Notes under the pieces: model-generated | What the model saw: the letters and a program-made list of their open reading frames with translations, nothing else | Databases searched by the model: none | What the model was told of the DNA's origin: nothing | Program-made: the position numbers and the translations under genes | In this document: positions 24,259 through 34,163 of the stretch, piece after piece | Layout: each line of letters starts with the position of its first letter | Numbering within the stretch: position 1 is the first letter of the stretch | From: JACCTI01 sp038237435 | GTDB taxonomy: Bacteria > Verrucomicrobiota > Verrucomicrobiia > Chthoniobacterales > UBA10450 | NCBI GenBank assembly: GCA_038237435.1 | Contig: JBBRYT010000014.1 | Coordinates: forward strand, 1 to 64,000 | DNA: 64,000 nt | Direction of reading: 5' to 3'

Positions 24259-26718
24259 CTAGCGAGAAACCGAGGCGTGATAAAACCTCGGGCCGTCGGA
24301 CGGCGAAGGAGAACCAAGACTAATAGACCTTGTCGTGCCATCGCCGGCAACAGCAACTACCACCGGCGACCATATTGGTGCATCCAGCTGTGAGGACGTT
24401 TCAATCGAGTAAGTACGGCCCAGCACTGTCGGAAATGAAATCGAGAGAGTGTTTCCTGCGAAAGATAACGCCACGCGGAAAGCATTTGTCGCTTTAGTCG
24501 GATCAGTCCCGGCGACATATTCTTCTATGTTGGTCATGCCATCGCCGTCGGCATCGTCCGTAGCTTGAGAGTTGTCGCCGGCAACGTGGGCTATGTGGCC
24601 AAAATACTGTTGCATCCAATAATCCGGAAGGCCATCACTGTCAGAATCGACTGCGACGAAATCACTTAAGACAACAGAGTGCGCAGCGTAATTGACCTGA
24701 AAAGAAGCTAGACCATCCGTGGTAGTCACGCGGGCGCCATTGGCGGCGTTACTAAACGCGCCTGTGATGGTCCCGGCCGTAGTTACAACTTCTAAAGAGC
24801 TAGTGCTTGAAAGCTGCTCGAGAGCATTTCCCAACGGAGTAAGACGAAGAGTTCCGCCGAGCGTCGCGTTACCTGTGATCGCCAGGCTGTCATAGCTCGC
24901 GGCCGCAGGACCAGCGATCTCGACCTCGAGCATAACAGTGCTAGCTTGCGTGTAGTTACCCTGCACCGTGATTGTGCCCGGAGAATTTCCCGGCCCCACC
25001 GTCGCTTGATTAACAACGTTGCCGACCAGACGACCACTGCCGCTAAGCTTGCCGAGTGGCGCTACAGTTACTCCATTAGTTACCGTGACGATTCCGCTCC
25101 GCAGCGCAAAGTCTGCCGATCCGCTTGTTCCTGCGCCGATGGTCAGAGACCTAACCGTGACGTCGGCCGCGGGTCCTGCGACTCTCCCACCCGTGGTGGG
25201 AATGACGTTGACATCGTTGTAGGTCGCCGGGACAAGACTAACTGTCCAGTTGACAGCGTCGTCCCAGTTCCCGTCGCCATTGGTGCGCCACTTCAGAGCG
25301 GGGGCGAAGAGATAAATCCGGAAGTCCGTTCCAGTGGAATCGAGAGTTTGATAAGCCACCTGCCGCAGGTCGTTGAAAGCTTTTGGGTCAAAGCCGAGCT
25401 GATAGATAGGCGTGCCATTCACCACATCGCCGACCTGCGCGACCTTGAGGGTCTCGATGCCATCGGTGAGGAAGATGCCATTGTATTGAGACGATTTGTT
25501 GAGCTGCGCGGTAAAGGCCACCGTGCCTGTGTCATTCGCGCGAGCTAAAGCAAAGCCAGTAAAGGTAGCGCCGCCGGGAGCGACCTGGTTGTTGCGAACT
25601 AATAGACGCTGGCTAATACCGTCGCCCAGAAAAACGCCCGAGCCTTTGGTCGAGCCTTTGGCGAAGTAACCAACATAAGCAACGTGGCCGGCGTTGTTAA
25701 TGCCTAACGTATTATCGAAGTCCGTGTACTGACCTAGCGCGGTCGAAACCGTTTGTCCGGAGTAGGCGATCGTGGTAACTGGACCGCTGCTGGCAGATTT
25801 GAATAGGCCGCGTCCTTTAAAGGTCCCGCTACTATCGATTAGGTAGGAGAAGAAAGATACGGCACCGGCATTGTTAATCGAGCCGATAGTGAAATTACCC
25901 AAGAGAAAGCCTGTCCCCGGCGCTGGATCATAAGAGCGCGCCAGCTTAACCATGTCGAGGGAAGAGCTAGCGCGGAAGACGCCGGAGTCATAGGGAGTGC
26001 CGAAGTGCGCGTCGTTGACTTCGCCTGTGAAACAAGCTTGTCCGGTTGAATTGATCAGGACCGGACCGCCTAACGAGTAGAACGGATTCGTTTCGCCGGG
26101 AGCACTCTGGGTTGAGCGCACGATTTCGGTGAGGGTGCCATTGGGATGCCCGATGAAAATACCATTGGTGCTGATGAGCGGACCGCCGCCATTTTTGATC
26201 GAGCCCCAGAAGGCTACATGACCGGCGTCGTTTAATGTGCCCGCGCCGAAACCACCAAACTGCCCGTAGCCATCCGGCACGGTTTGGTCTGCGACCGCGA
26301 CCGGCCGCACATTAGCCGGCATACTTCCGGTGAGAAGCGCGTCATGGTTCGCGCCATTGCCATCAGTTACTACCGCATAAACGACCGCCTGCGCCTGACG
26401 ATTCATCCAGAGATTGCCCGCCAGACCGAAGATCGTGCCTGCACCGGGCACGTTATTTCCGACGCGCAAAATCTCCGCTTTCCCAGCTACCGTGGTGGAG
26501 AAAAGCGCGGAAACATTAGCGTTAGTTAGATGTGCGAAGAAGACTGCACCAGTATTTGCGAGCGCAAAACTGCCGGGCGTTTCGATGGTATCCTGGCCGT
26601 CGGGAGTATGGTCGCCGCGCATCGCCAACACATACGTCTGCCCCGATTGTCCTGGTGCGGTGACGCGTGTCGCCAACAGCAAAAAAATACCAGCGACGAT
26701 TCGGGAGATGAGCGGCAT
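24259..26718 (-). CDS. Large exported protein with NxxGxxAF-type repeats
   Basis: From the ATG at 26718 (MPLISRIVAG) about 819 residues with a Sec signal peptide. The N-terminal 450 residues contain repeated short units of the form (N/I)NxxGxVxF, for example ALANTGAVFF, LNDAGHVAFW, INNAGAVSFF, INNAGHVAYV and ANDTGTVAFT, matching the tandem-repeat NxxGxxAF protein class, probably a beta-propeller. A parallel-beta, autotransporter-like region follows (PGNSPGTITVQGNYTQ). Then come Asp-rich calcium-binding thrombospondin-3 units (DSDSDGLPDYW, DADGDGMTNIEEY) and a final module ending RFYHASVSR. Function unknown; likely cell surface or secreted. Confidence 0.8.
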   Translation of the reverse strand: MPLISRIVAGIFLLLATRVTAPGQSGQTYVLAMRGDHTPDGQDTIETPGSFALANTGAVFFAHLTNANVSALFSTTVAGKAEILRVGNNVPGAGTIFGLAGNLWMNRQAQAVVYAVVTDGNGANHDALLTGSMPANVRPVAVADQTVPDGYGQFGGFGAGTLNDAGHVAFWGSIKNGGGPLISTNGIFIGHPNGTLTEIVRSTQSAPGETNPFYSLGGPVLINSTGQACFTGEVNDAHFGTPYDSGVFRASSSLDMVKLARSYDPAPGTGFLLGNFTIGSINNAGAVSFFSYLIDSSGTFKGRGLFKSASSGPVTTIAYSGQTVSTALGQYTDFDNTLGINNAGHVAYVGYFAKGSTKGSGVFLGDGISQRLLVRNNQVAPGGATFTGFALARANDTGTVAFTAQLNKSSQYNGIFLTDGIETLKVAQVGDVVNGTPIYQLGFDPKAFNDLRQVAYQTLDSTGTDFRIYLFAPALKWRTNGDGNWDDAVNWTVSLVPATYNDVNVIPTTGGRVAGPAADVTVRSLTIGAGTSGSADFALRSGIVTVTNGVTVAPLGKLSGSGRLVGNVVNQATVGPGNSPGTITVQGNYTQASTVMLEVEIAGPAAASYDSLAITGNATLGGTLRLTPLGNALEQLSSTSSLEVVTTAGTITGAFSNAANGARVTTTDGLASFQVNYAAHSVVLSDFVAVDSDSDGLPDYWMQQYFGHIAHVAGDNSQATDDADGDGMTNIEEYVAGTDPTKATNAFRVALSFAGNTLSISFPTVLGRTYSIETSSQLDAPIWSPVVVAVAGDGTTRSISLGSPSPSDGPRFYHASVSR

Positions 26719-26832
26719 GGGGAAGCTGCTCTTATAGGAATTCGCCGCCAATGCCTACGAAATTCTTCCACAATTTGCGGTCGAACCTTCACTCCGCTCG
26801 TTTGCCTCACGGGCGGGCGAGCCGCAATTCTG

Positions 26833-28872
26833 CTATTTCCCCGAGCTTAACAAGTTCTGGAAACGTGGATCGTTCCTAAGAGGATCCCAGGCAAAGCGGT
26901 AGCGTAGATCGCTGGCGGTAACACTGTAGAGCGGGCTATCGACGGCGCCTGGAGTTTTAACTAACCGGTCGAGTAAGGCGAATGCCTGATCGATCTCGCC
27001 GGTGCGGGCGTAGATGAGGGCGAGATAGCAGTTCATGATCGCGCCGTCGAACGCGTCTTTTGTTTCTGGTTTTAGTTCGACCGCCTTTTTGCCTTCGGCG
27101 ATAGCAGAATCCTTTCGGCCGATGAAAGCGTAAAGTAGGCCGAGATTAGCGTGTCGTTCCGCGCTTTCCGGAGCTTCGTGAGCAGAGCTTTCCAACCGCG
27201 TGCGGGCAGCTTCCAAGTATGGTTGCGCGGCAGTAGGGTCACCTTTTGTTAGGTATAACAGTCCAAAAAGAAAATCCTTTGGAGTTAGCTCTCCATTTAA
27301 GTAAGAGACTTCGTCGAGCTTACATTCTTTCAAAGCTCCTTCAGCCGCCGCGAAATCGCGCTTGATCATAGCTACATCCCACCGTGCGGCGGTAACTGCT
27401 CCATCAGGATCGGTCCCCTGAGGAATAGTACCTAACAAGTCCTGCAGTCGTTGCGTCGTTCCTATTCGCCAGAAATCTACGTAGGCGGCCTGAATACGTG
27501 TGCCAATGGAAGCAGGCGCGAGCTTCTCCAGGCGTTCGCCAGCGTGGGCGGCTTCTTCCCAGTTGCGCAACGCGGTATTAGTGAAAAGAAGATTACGCAC
27601 CACATTGGGATTCTGCGGATCGAGGTTCTCCACGCGATGGTAGAGATCGAGAGCTTCCTGCCATTGGCCCTGGCGGCGGCGAATAGCAGCAACAAAGAAA
27701 GGAACCTTGGTGTCGTTAGGCGAGAGCTCCGCCGCGATAGCAAATTGCGCGAGCGCTTTTTCGTAGTCGCTTTCCAGCCAGTAGTGACAAAGGCCTAGGG
27801 CGAAGTGCGTCTCGCTGCCATTTGGTTGTAAGCGTAGAGCCTCTTCGGCATCGAGGCGCGCTTTGCTTTTCCAGTTATCGGTCGCCTGATGAAAATGAAA
27901 AATGTAAGCGCGCACGCGCGCACGCAGGGCGTAGGCGAGAGCAAACTTGGGATCGAGAGTGAGAGCCTCCGTGATTGCTTTTTCCGCCGCAAGTAAGTCC
28001 TCCAGCAAGGTATCCGGCTTCTGCTCCAGCTCGCGCGCGCGCAGGTAAAGTAGATAAGCTTCGGCGTTATCGGTCGGCTTGGTTTCGACCCGCGTCTTTT
28101 CTTCCGGACTTAATTTCGCACGCAAAGCCCGCGCGATTTCCTCGGCCAGCTCGCCTTGTAAAGTGAGCGCGTTCGAGATGGTCCGGTCGTAGCGGTTGGC
28201 CCAAATGTGACGATCAGTCCGTGCATCAAGTAACTGCACCGTCACCACCACCTGCGACGCGACCCGACGGACGCTGCCTTCCAGAATATTTTCGACGCCG
28301 AGCGCTTCACCGATCTGACGGAGATTGCGCGATTCCTTATTGCCGCGATACGGCATGGTGGAGGTGCGACTGATTACTTTCAGATCGCTGATTTTCGAGA
28401 GGCTGGTCAGGATATCGTCTTGAATTCCGTCGGCGAAAAATTCGTTTTCCTTGTCCTGGGTCATGTTTTCGAACGGGAGAACGGCGATGCTTTTTTCCGC
28501 CGGGCCGTTGCTGCTGCGATGCGGTCGGAAGCGATCGAAAAGCAAAAGAGAGACGGTCAAAGTCAGAACCGCGATGATGATGTAATCGATGCGGCGACGA
28601 GTTTGCCTAACGAGTGGTTGCTCGGGCTGCACGTCTTCACTGCGCAGAAAGCCCTGGGGCGTTAGTTCAAAAGCCCAGGCCAGACCGAGCGCAAAAGGGA
28701 AACCGGCCGCGAGCAGGACGACGACGAGACGGACGATCCAACTGGGAATATCAAAGTAAGGCGCGACCTGCGTGGCCACTTGCACCAGCAGCCAGGCGAC
28801 CGCCAGGTAGGCGACGGCGGCGCGATAAACGTTACGGCGTTTTAATTCGCGAAGAAAATTGGGCAGGTTCAC
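26833..28872 (-). CDS. Membrane protein with FlgO/TolB-like domain and TPR repeats
   Basis: A 679-residue protein. Two to three N-terminal helices (about 18-65 and 95-112) anchor it with the bulk outside or in the periplasm. Residues about 125-255, with KSIAVLPFENM, FADGIQDDILTSLSKI, VISRTS and LEGSVRR, form the FlgO/TolB N-like domain seen in many Verrucomicrobia regulators and adenylate-cyclase-like proteins. The remainder (270-679) is a chain of TPR units such as FALGLCHYWLESDYEKALA and ERHANLGLLYAFIGRKDSA. It lacks the cyclase catalytic domain or DNA-binding domain often fused to this module, so it is probably a scaffold. It diverges from the DUF1800 gene. Confidence 0.82.
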   Translation of the reverse strand: MNLPNFLRELKRRNVYRAAVAYLAVAWLLVQVATQVAPYFDIPSWIVRLVVVLLAAGFPFALGLAWAFELTPQGFLRSEDVQPEQPLVRQTRRRIDYIIIAVLTLTVSLLLFDRFRPHRSSNGPAEKSIAVLPFENMTQDKENEFFADGIQDDILTSLSKISDLKVISRTSTMPYRGNKESRNLRQIGEALGVENILEGSVRRVASQVVVTVQLLDARTDRHIWANRYDRTISNALTLQGELAEEIARALRAKLSPEEKTRVETKPTDNAEAYLLYLRARELEQKPDTLLEDLLAAEKAITEALTLDPKFALAYALRARVRAYIFHFHQATDNWKSKARLDAEEALRLQPNGSETHFALGLCHYWLESDYEKALAQFAIAAELSPNDTKVPFFVAAIRRRQGQWQEALDLYHRVENLDPQNPNVVRNLLFTNTALRNWEEAAHAGERLEKLAPASIGTRIQAAYVDFWRIGTTQRLQDLLGTIPQGTDPDGAVTAARWDVAMIKRDFAAAEGALKECKLDEVSYLNGELTPKDFLFGLLYLTKGDPTAAQPYLEAARTRLESSAHEAPESAERHANLGLLYAFIGRKDSAIAEGKKAVELKPETKDAFDGAIMNCYLALIYARTGEIDQAFALLDRLVKTPGAVDSPLYSVTASDLRYRFAWDPLRNDPRFQNLLSSGK

Positions 28873-29016
28873 GCGATGCTTCGGGGCCGAATCTGTGCCC
28901 GCTCCGGCGCGCTGGCGAGCGAAATTGACGTAATTAGCGGTGTAATAATTGCTTCGTTATTCGATGAAAACGGACTACTGTGCGCGACACCGCACGGTGT
29001 TCCGATCGAACCCACG

Positions 29017-32000
29017 ATGACGCAACGGCCTTCTCTTCGCTACAGCCTTGCGCACTATTTTGTTTGTCTCAGTTTGATCGCGCTTTGCGCTGGTCGCGCG
29101 CAGGCAACGCCCGACATGGCGATCAATGCTACCGTTTGGAAGCTACTCTACGGGCTGACCGACGCGCAGGTAAACGATCCGAACTGGCTGGCGGCGGACG
29201 ACGATGGCGATGGTCTAACGAATAGTGTGGAACTCGCTGCCGGAACAAATCCGGAGTCAAGCAAATCGATGGTGGAAGTAACGAACACCACGATTGATCC
29301 GGTTTCGGCTTCGATCTCCATGAGTTTCCCGAGCGCGAAAGGGAAATCGTATTCGCTTGAATCGACCAACACGCTGGGGACGCCGCAAAATTGGACCGCT
29401 GTTCCGGCGGTGCAGGTGAATGGCGACGGCACGACGAAAAGTTTAACTGTGCCGCTTAGTGCCGGCGTTTTCTATCACGTCCTAGTCGCAGATCTGGATA
29501 CGGATGGCGATGGTGTGAGCGATTGGGCGGAATACGTCGCTGGTTATGATCCGTTAAATGCGCACACAAAAAATTCTCCGACTGACGATCATACTTCGCT
29601 CACGAACGAGTTGGTGAAGGAGAATGTTGTGACGATCACGGCGAGCGCGCCCTCCGCCGTGCAACCGCCTGATGCCGCGACCGTGCCGACGACGACGGGG
29701 GCGTTCACGATCAGCCGTGGAGGCACATTGAACTTCAGCACGACGACCGTTCCCCTGACGAGAAGTGGGACAGCGGTTACCGACACCGATTACGTGGCGT
29801 TGCCGAGCTCGGTCACCTTCGCGCCCAAAGTCGGCGTGATCATTGTTCCGGTAGTGCCGAAGTACAACGTAGCCCGACAGAATAATGCCACTGTTACCTT
29901 GCAGGCTGCGCCGGGCGCGGGTTACACCGTCTCATCGCCCAGCAGCGCGAGTGTCGTCATTTCGCCAGCGGGTAATACCAGCGGCACGGGACTGACGGGC
30001 TCTTATTATTCCTCGACCGCTACGCTGTTGCCGCCAAACGCCTACAACGCGGCTAATATTTTCAGTGCGGCCAATTTCAAGGCCTCGCGCACTGACGCGA
30101 CGGTGGATTTCAACTGGGCTACCACGCCTCCTCCGGGTATCGTCGGGACAACTAATTTCGCCATTCGTTGGCAGGGTCAGGTACAACCGCAATACACCGA
30201 GACCTACTACTTCGATACCAAGGCCGACGACGGTGTGAAGCTGTGGGTAAACGGACAGTTAGTCGTTGATCGTTGGATCCTACAGGGCACCAGCCCGGAA
30301 TGGACCGGCGCGATTGATCTTATCGGCGGCCTCCTTTACGATATTAAGCTCGAATATTTCCAAGCTACGGGAAATCGCGAGACGCATCTTTATTGGTATA
30401 GCAACAGCCAGGTCAAGCAGATCATCCCGACCAACCGGCTCTATCCCATCGTAGCCACGGCGGTGCCGACCATTACCAGCGCGCAAGTCGTCTATGGTTT
30501 CGTGAACCAATCTTTCAACTTCAACGTGGTTGCGACTAACTCGTCCAGTATCCCGACCAACTACTCGTTAGGCACTAATAGCGGGCCATTGCCGCCAGGC
30601 TTGAGTTTGAATGCGACGACCGGCTTGATTAATGGCACTCCAACCCAGGCCGGCGATTACCAGGTGGCAATCGTGGCCACAAACGCGAATGGCTCGGGCA
30701 GTTCCGTGCTCGACATCCAAATTCTCAACACTGGCAATGCCATTACCCGCGAAATTTGGACCAGCGGCGTCACTGGCTCCGCCATTAGCGACATACCGAC
30801 GAGCCTGCCGCCGAATAGCACCGATAGCTCGTTGACTACTTTGGAAGACAACACCGCCTATCCGGATAATACCGCGAAAAGGTTGCGCGGTTACTTCACG
30901 CCGCCGACGACCGGTAACTACTATTTTTGGCTGGCCGCGAGCAATACTGCGGAGCTTTGGATTTCCAATACCAAAGAAGCGAACAGCAAAGTGCGGCGGG
31001 CCTGGGTCAATGCCCCGGGCACTAACGCCGAGACTTGGAATACGCAGAGTAATCAAAAATCTGGCTGGCTCTCGCTCGTGGCCGGGCAGAAGTATTACTT
31101 CGAAGTCCTGCACAACCACGGTGTCGGCACCGCGACCGACAATGTTGCCGTGGGCTACTACCTCGATGCCACCGGGACCTCTCTTCCAATCGCCAATAAC
31201 ACCGGCGTCACTCCTGGTTATCTGCTTTCGCCTTACGACTATCCAGTAGTTGCGGCTACCAACGACACGCTTTATGCGACTAACCTACAGCCGCAAGGTG
31301 TAGCTACTTCGACCGCGGTGGGCGCGGCTAGTTTGCGGCTAAGCGCCGATCAAACCCAGGCGGTTCTGCATTTCACGTATAGCGGTCTTACTTCACCGCG
31401 CACAGCCTACCATATTCATACCCAGACCGTAGGCATTAATCCTTCCCAGATTGTTTTCGACATCGACGACATCGATAAGTTCCACCCCGAGCTACGCACC
31501 GCCGATGGCGGTTACATCTGGAACATTGTGGATGTCGGCACCTGGACTGCGTCGGGAATTGTCAGTGCCATTCTCACGGGTCAGACCTACCTCAACGTTC
31601 ACACTGTCACTTACCCGAACGGCGAGATTCGCGGTAACTTTACGCCCGTTTCCGGTTCGCAAACTGCGCCTACTTTGCAAGCCGATCCGGGTTATAACAC
31701 CGGCGATTATGCGACCGATGCCGGCGCGGCCCGTTTTTTGAATCAGGCGACCTTCGGCGCGAGTTCAGGCCTCCCACCCTCGCCCGGTCTAAGCGATCTA
31801 GCCTACGTGAAGCAGAATGGCTACAGCGCCTGGATCGATAACCAATTCACCCTGTCTGCTTCACACCTCGTCCCCGATGTCCTGGCGAATGTGAACTCCG
31901 ATCCGACCAACCTTTATCCCGACACACTCATGTTTAATGCCTGGTGGCGGAAGTCGATCACCGCTCCAGATCAATTGCGGCAGCGCGTCGCCTTTGCCTT

Positions 32001-34161
32001 GAGCGAGATCATGGTTGTTTCCGATACCGGCATCTTGAATAACAACGGCCGCATCCTCGCTGACCACTACGATACCTTGCTCGATAACGCCTTCGGCAAT
32101 TTCAAGGACATCCTGAAGCAGGTCACACTTACGCCGGCCATGGGTTTGTATCTCGATATGCGGGGTAACGGCAAAGGCGACCTAACGACCGGCCTGCATC
32201 CGAACGAGAACTATGCCCGCGAAATCATGCAGCTCTTCTCCTTAGGTTTGAATCGCCTTTGGCCCGATGGCACACTCGTGCTTGATTCCGGCGGCAACCT
32301 GGTCCCGACCTACAATCAGGATGTAGTTTCGGGCGTGGCGCGCGTTTTCACTGGCTGGAATTATGGGCAGGATTTGCAGGCTAGCGGACGCTTGCCGACC
32401 AACTTCGGTCCGGTTGCGAACTACCTCGATCCCATGGTCTTGGTGCCAACCAAGCATGAGCTAGGGAGCAAGCAGGTGCTGGATAACGTCGTCCTACCGC
32501 CGGCGTTTGGTTACACGGTCGCCGGTGGTGCTACTGCCGGCACGGAATCCGATTCCAATCCGGCTGTAGCGGCGCCGGCTCCGTTTGACACCTATTGCCT
32601 GAACGATCTGGACAAGGCGATCGACAACATGTTCAACAACTCAAGTGTCGGGCCGTTTGTTTGCCGGCAACTTATTCAGCGCTTGGTTAGTAGTAACCCA
32701 AGTCCCGGTTATATCTATCGAGTGGTGCAGAAGTTTAACGACGATGGCTCTGCTTCGCATGTGCGCGGCAACATGCAGGCGGTGATCAAAGCTATCTTGC
32801 TCGATGGCGAAGCGCGAAATACTTCGGGGACGTTGCCCAATGCCAGCACTTCGGGCAAACAACGCGAGCCGCTCCTGCGTTTGACCGGCCCGGCCCGCGC
32901 GTTCCCGGTGACGGCGACAACGGGCAACTACGGCGAGAGCGGCACGAATGTGCTGAACATCACCACCGTGACGCCGCACCTCTTATCAAGTGGCAACGCC
33001 GTTTTCCTCGACTTCACCGGTAACTCGCCCATCCCCTACAACAATCCCACCACAACTAACTACAGCGTGTTAAGTAACCCGCCCCCGACGGCGTTGACCT
33101 TCTCTGTCAATGCTACCGGGATGAATCTCCCTACCTACACGCAGGTGGCTGGCAGTAACACACTCACGGTTAATACTGCCGGCCCGCAAACTGTTACCTC
33201 ACCGCAAACTCTCGGGACAAAGGTTTACCTGAATTTCCTCAGTGGCGGCGCCACCAGCGGCATCTATCCGATCGCGTCCTACACGGATGCGAGTCACTTT
33301 ACCGTTACCATGAGCGATACGATCGCGCATAGTGGGACGGTTATTATTCCGCAGCTTGCTGCAGGTTACTCGGTCAAGAACTCCGGCACACCTGCTACCT
33401 CTACCATCACGGTCGGGACGTTCGGCAATCATAACTTGCAGGTCAACGATCATGTCTGGTTCCATTATACACCTAACTCCGGAACTTTGAACACGACCGA
33501 CGTAGAGTTGAGCGTGGCGAGCATCGTTGATGAAGATCATTTCACCATCGTGGTGCCTAACTCGACCATGAAGAGCGAAACCTCCAATTCTTTGACCGTC
33601 TACATGCTGGTGCCGCCGCCGTTGACGCGTTCAGGCAGTGTGGCATTCCAAACCAGTAAATACGACGTGGGTTTCACGGAAGCCTACCTGCTTATCTCAC
33701 CGCTCAATTCGCCGACGGTCTTTAACTTCTATTTCCCGACCTTCCAATATCCAGGCACGCTCTCTGCCGCGAACGTGACTACACCGGAATTCCAGCTCAC
33801 GACCGATACCAACATCATCACCCTTACCAATACCATTGCTGGTTCTATTCTCGGCTCAAGTAATAACAACGGTCTAACGAGTTATCGCAACGGTGGTGGC
33901 ACGATCACGATGGATCTTAGTCCCTATATGGATGGGACGTACACTTCCAACGCCGCCATTCCGACACTCGTCGATAAGCTGGGCGATTTGCTCACGGGCG
34001 GTCAGCTTACTTCGTCGACTAAAACCACCATCGTTAACTTCGTCGCGAATACGGCCAACTTCCCGTACTCCAGTCCTCCAGTCGGCACGCAGGTGCGCGA
34101 TCGCGTCCGCGCCATCGTTCATCTCATTCTTACCTCGCCAGAGTACGCGATCCAAAAATAG
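29017..34161 (+). CDS. Giant exported DUF1800 protein with PA14, Ig-like and CHRD modules
   Basis: From the ATG at 29017 (MTQRPSLRYSLAHYF) about 1714 residues with a signal peptide ending near GRAQA. Order: thrombospondin-3-like Asp-rich unit (DDDGDGLTNSVEL); a module with YSLESTNTLG and FYHVL; another calcium-type unit (DTDGDGVSDWAEY); a Calx-beta-like domain; PA14 (GLTGSYYSS to the DDGVKLWVNGQ block); a putative Ig domain (PLPPGLSLNATTGLINGTP); a second PA14-like domain; a CHRD domain (HFTYSGLTSPRTAYHIH to GEIRGNF); then DUF1800 (AARFLNQATFGA, PDQLRQRVAFALSEIMVV, NENYAREIMQLFSLG), interrupted by inserted beta domains. DUF1800 proteins pair with DUF1501, as here two bases downstream. Activity is unknown. 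Confidence 0.88.
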   Translation: MTQRPSLRYSLAHYFVCLSLIALCAGRAQATPDMAINATVWKLLYGLTDAQVNDPNWLAADDDGDGLTNSVELAAGTNPESSKSMVEVTNTTIDPVSASISMSFPSAKGKSYSLESTNTLGTPQNWTAVPAVQVNGDGTTKSLTVPLSAGVFYHVLVADLDTDGDGVSDWAEYVAGYDPLNAHTKNSPTDDHTSLTNELVKENVVTITASAPSAVQPPDAATVPTTTGAFTISRGGTLNFSTTTVPLTRSGTAVTDTDYVALPSSVTFAPKVGVIIVPVVPKYNVARQNNATVTLQAAPGAGYTVSSPSSASVVISPAGNTSGTGLTGSYYSSTATLLPPNAYNAANIFSAANFKASRTDATVDFNWATTPPPGIVGTTNFAIRWQGQVQPQYTETYYFDTKADDGVKLWVNGQLVVDRWILQGTSPEWTGAIDLIGGLLYDIKLEYFQATGNRETHLYWYSNSQVKQIIPTNRLYPIVATAVPTITSAQVVYGFVNQSFNFNVVATNSSSIPTNYSLGTNSGPLPPGLSLNATTGLINGTPTQAGDYQVAIVATNANGSGSSVLDIQILNTGNAITREIWTSGVTGSAISDIPTSLPPNSTDSSLTTLEDNTAYPDNTAKRLRGYFTPPTTGNYYFWLAASNTAELWISNTKEANSKVRRAWVNAPGTNAETWNTQSNQKSGWLSLVAGQKYYFEVLHNHGVGTATDNVAVGYYLDATGTSLPIANNTGVTPGYLLSPYDYPVVAATNDTLYATNLQPQGVATSTAVGAASLRLSADQTQAVLHFTYSGLTSPRTAYHIHTQTVGINPSQIVFDIDDIDKFHPELRTADGGYIWNIVDVGTWTASGIVSAILTGQTYLNVHTVTYPNGEIRGNFTPVSGSQTAPTLQADPGYNTGDYATDAGAARFLNQATFGASSGLPPSPGLSDLAYVKQNGYSAWIDNQFTLSASHLVPDVLANVNSDPTNLYPDTLMFNAWWRKSITAPDQLRQRVAFALSEIMVVSDTGILNNNGRILADHYDTLLDNAFGNFKDILKQVTLTPAMGLYLDMRGNGKGDLTTGLHPNENYAREIMQLFSLGLNRLWPDGTLVLDSGGNLVPTYNQDVVSGVARVFTGWNYGQDLQASGRLPTNFGPVANYLDPMVLVPTKHELGSKQVLDNVVLPPAFGYTVAGGATAGTESDSNPAVAAPAPFDTYCLNDLDKAIDNMFNNSSVGPFVCRQLIQRLVSSNPSPGYIYRVVQKFNDDGSASHVRGNMQAVIKAILLDGEARNTSGTLPNASTSGKQREPLLRLTGPARAFPVTATTGNYGESGTNVLNITTVTPHLLSSGNAVFLDFTGNSPIPYNNPTTTNYSVLSNPPPTALTFSVNATGMNLPTYTQVAGSNTLTVNTAGPQTVTSPQTLGTKVYLNFLSGGATSGIYPIASYTDASHFTVTMSDTIAHSGTVIIPQLAAGYSVKNSGTPATSTITVGTFGNHNLQVNDHVWFHYTPNSGTLNTTDVELSVASIVDEDHFTIVVPNSTMKSETSNSLTVYMLVPPPLTRSGSVAFQTSKYDVGFTEAYLLISPLNSPTVFNFYFPTFQYPGTLSAANVTTPEFQLTTDTNIITLTNTIAGSILGSSNNNGLTSYRNGGGTITMDLSPYMDGTYTSNAAIPTLVDKLGDLLTGGQLTSSTKTTIVNFVANTANFPYSSPPVGTQVRDRVRAIVHLILTSPEYAIQK

Positions 34162-34163
34162 CA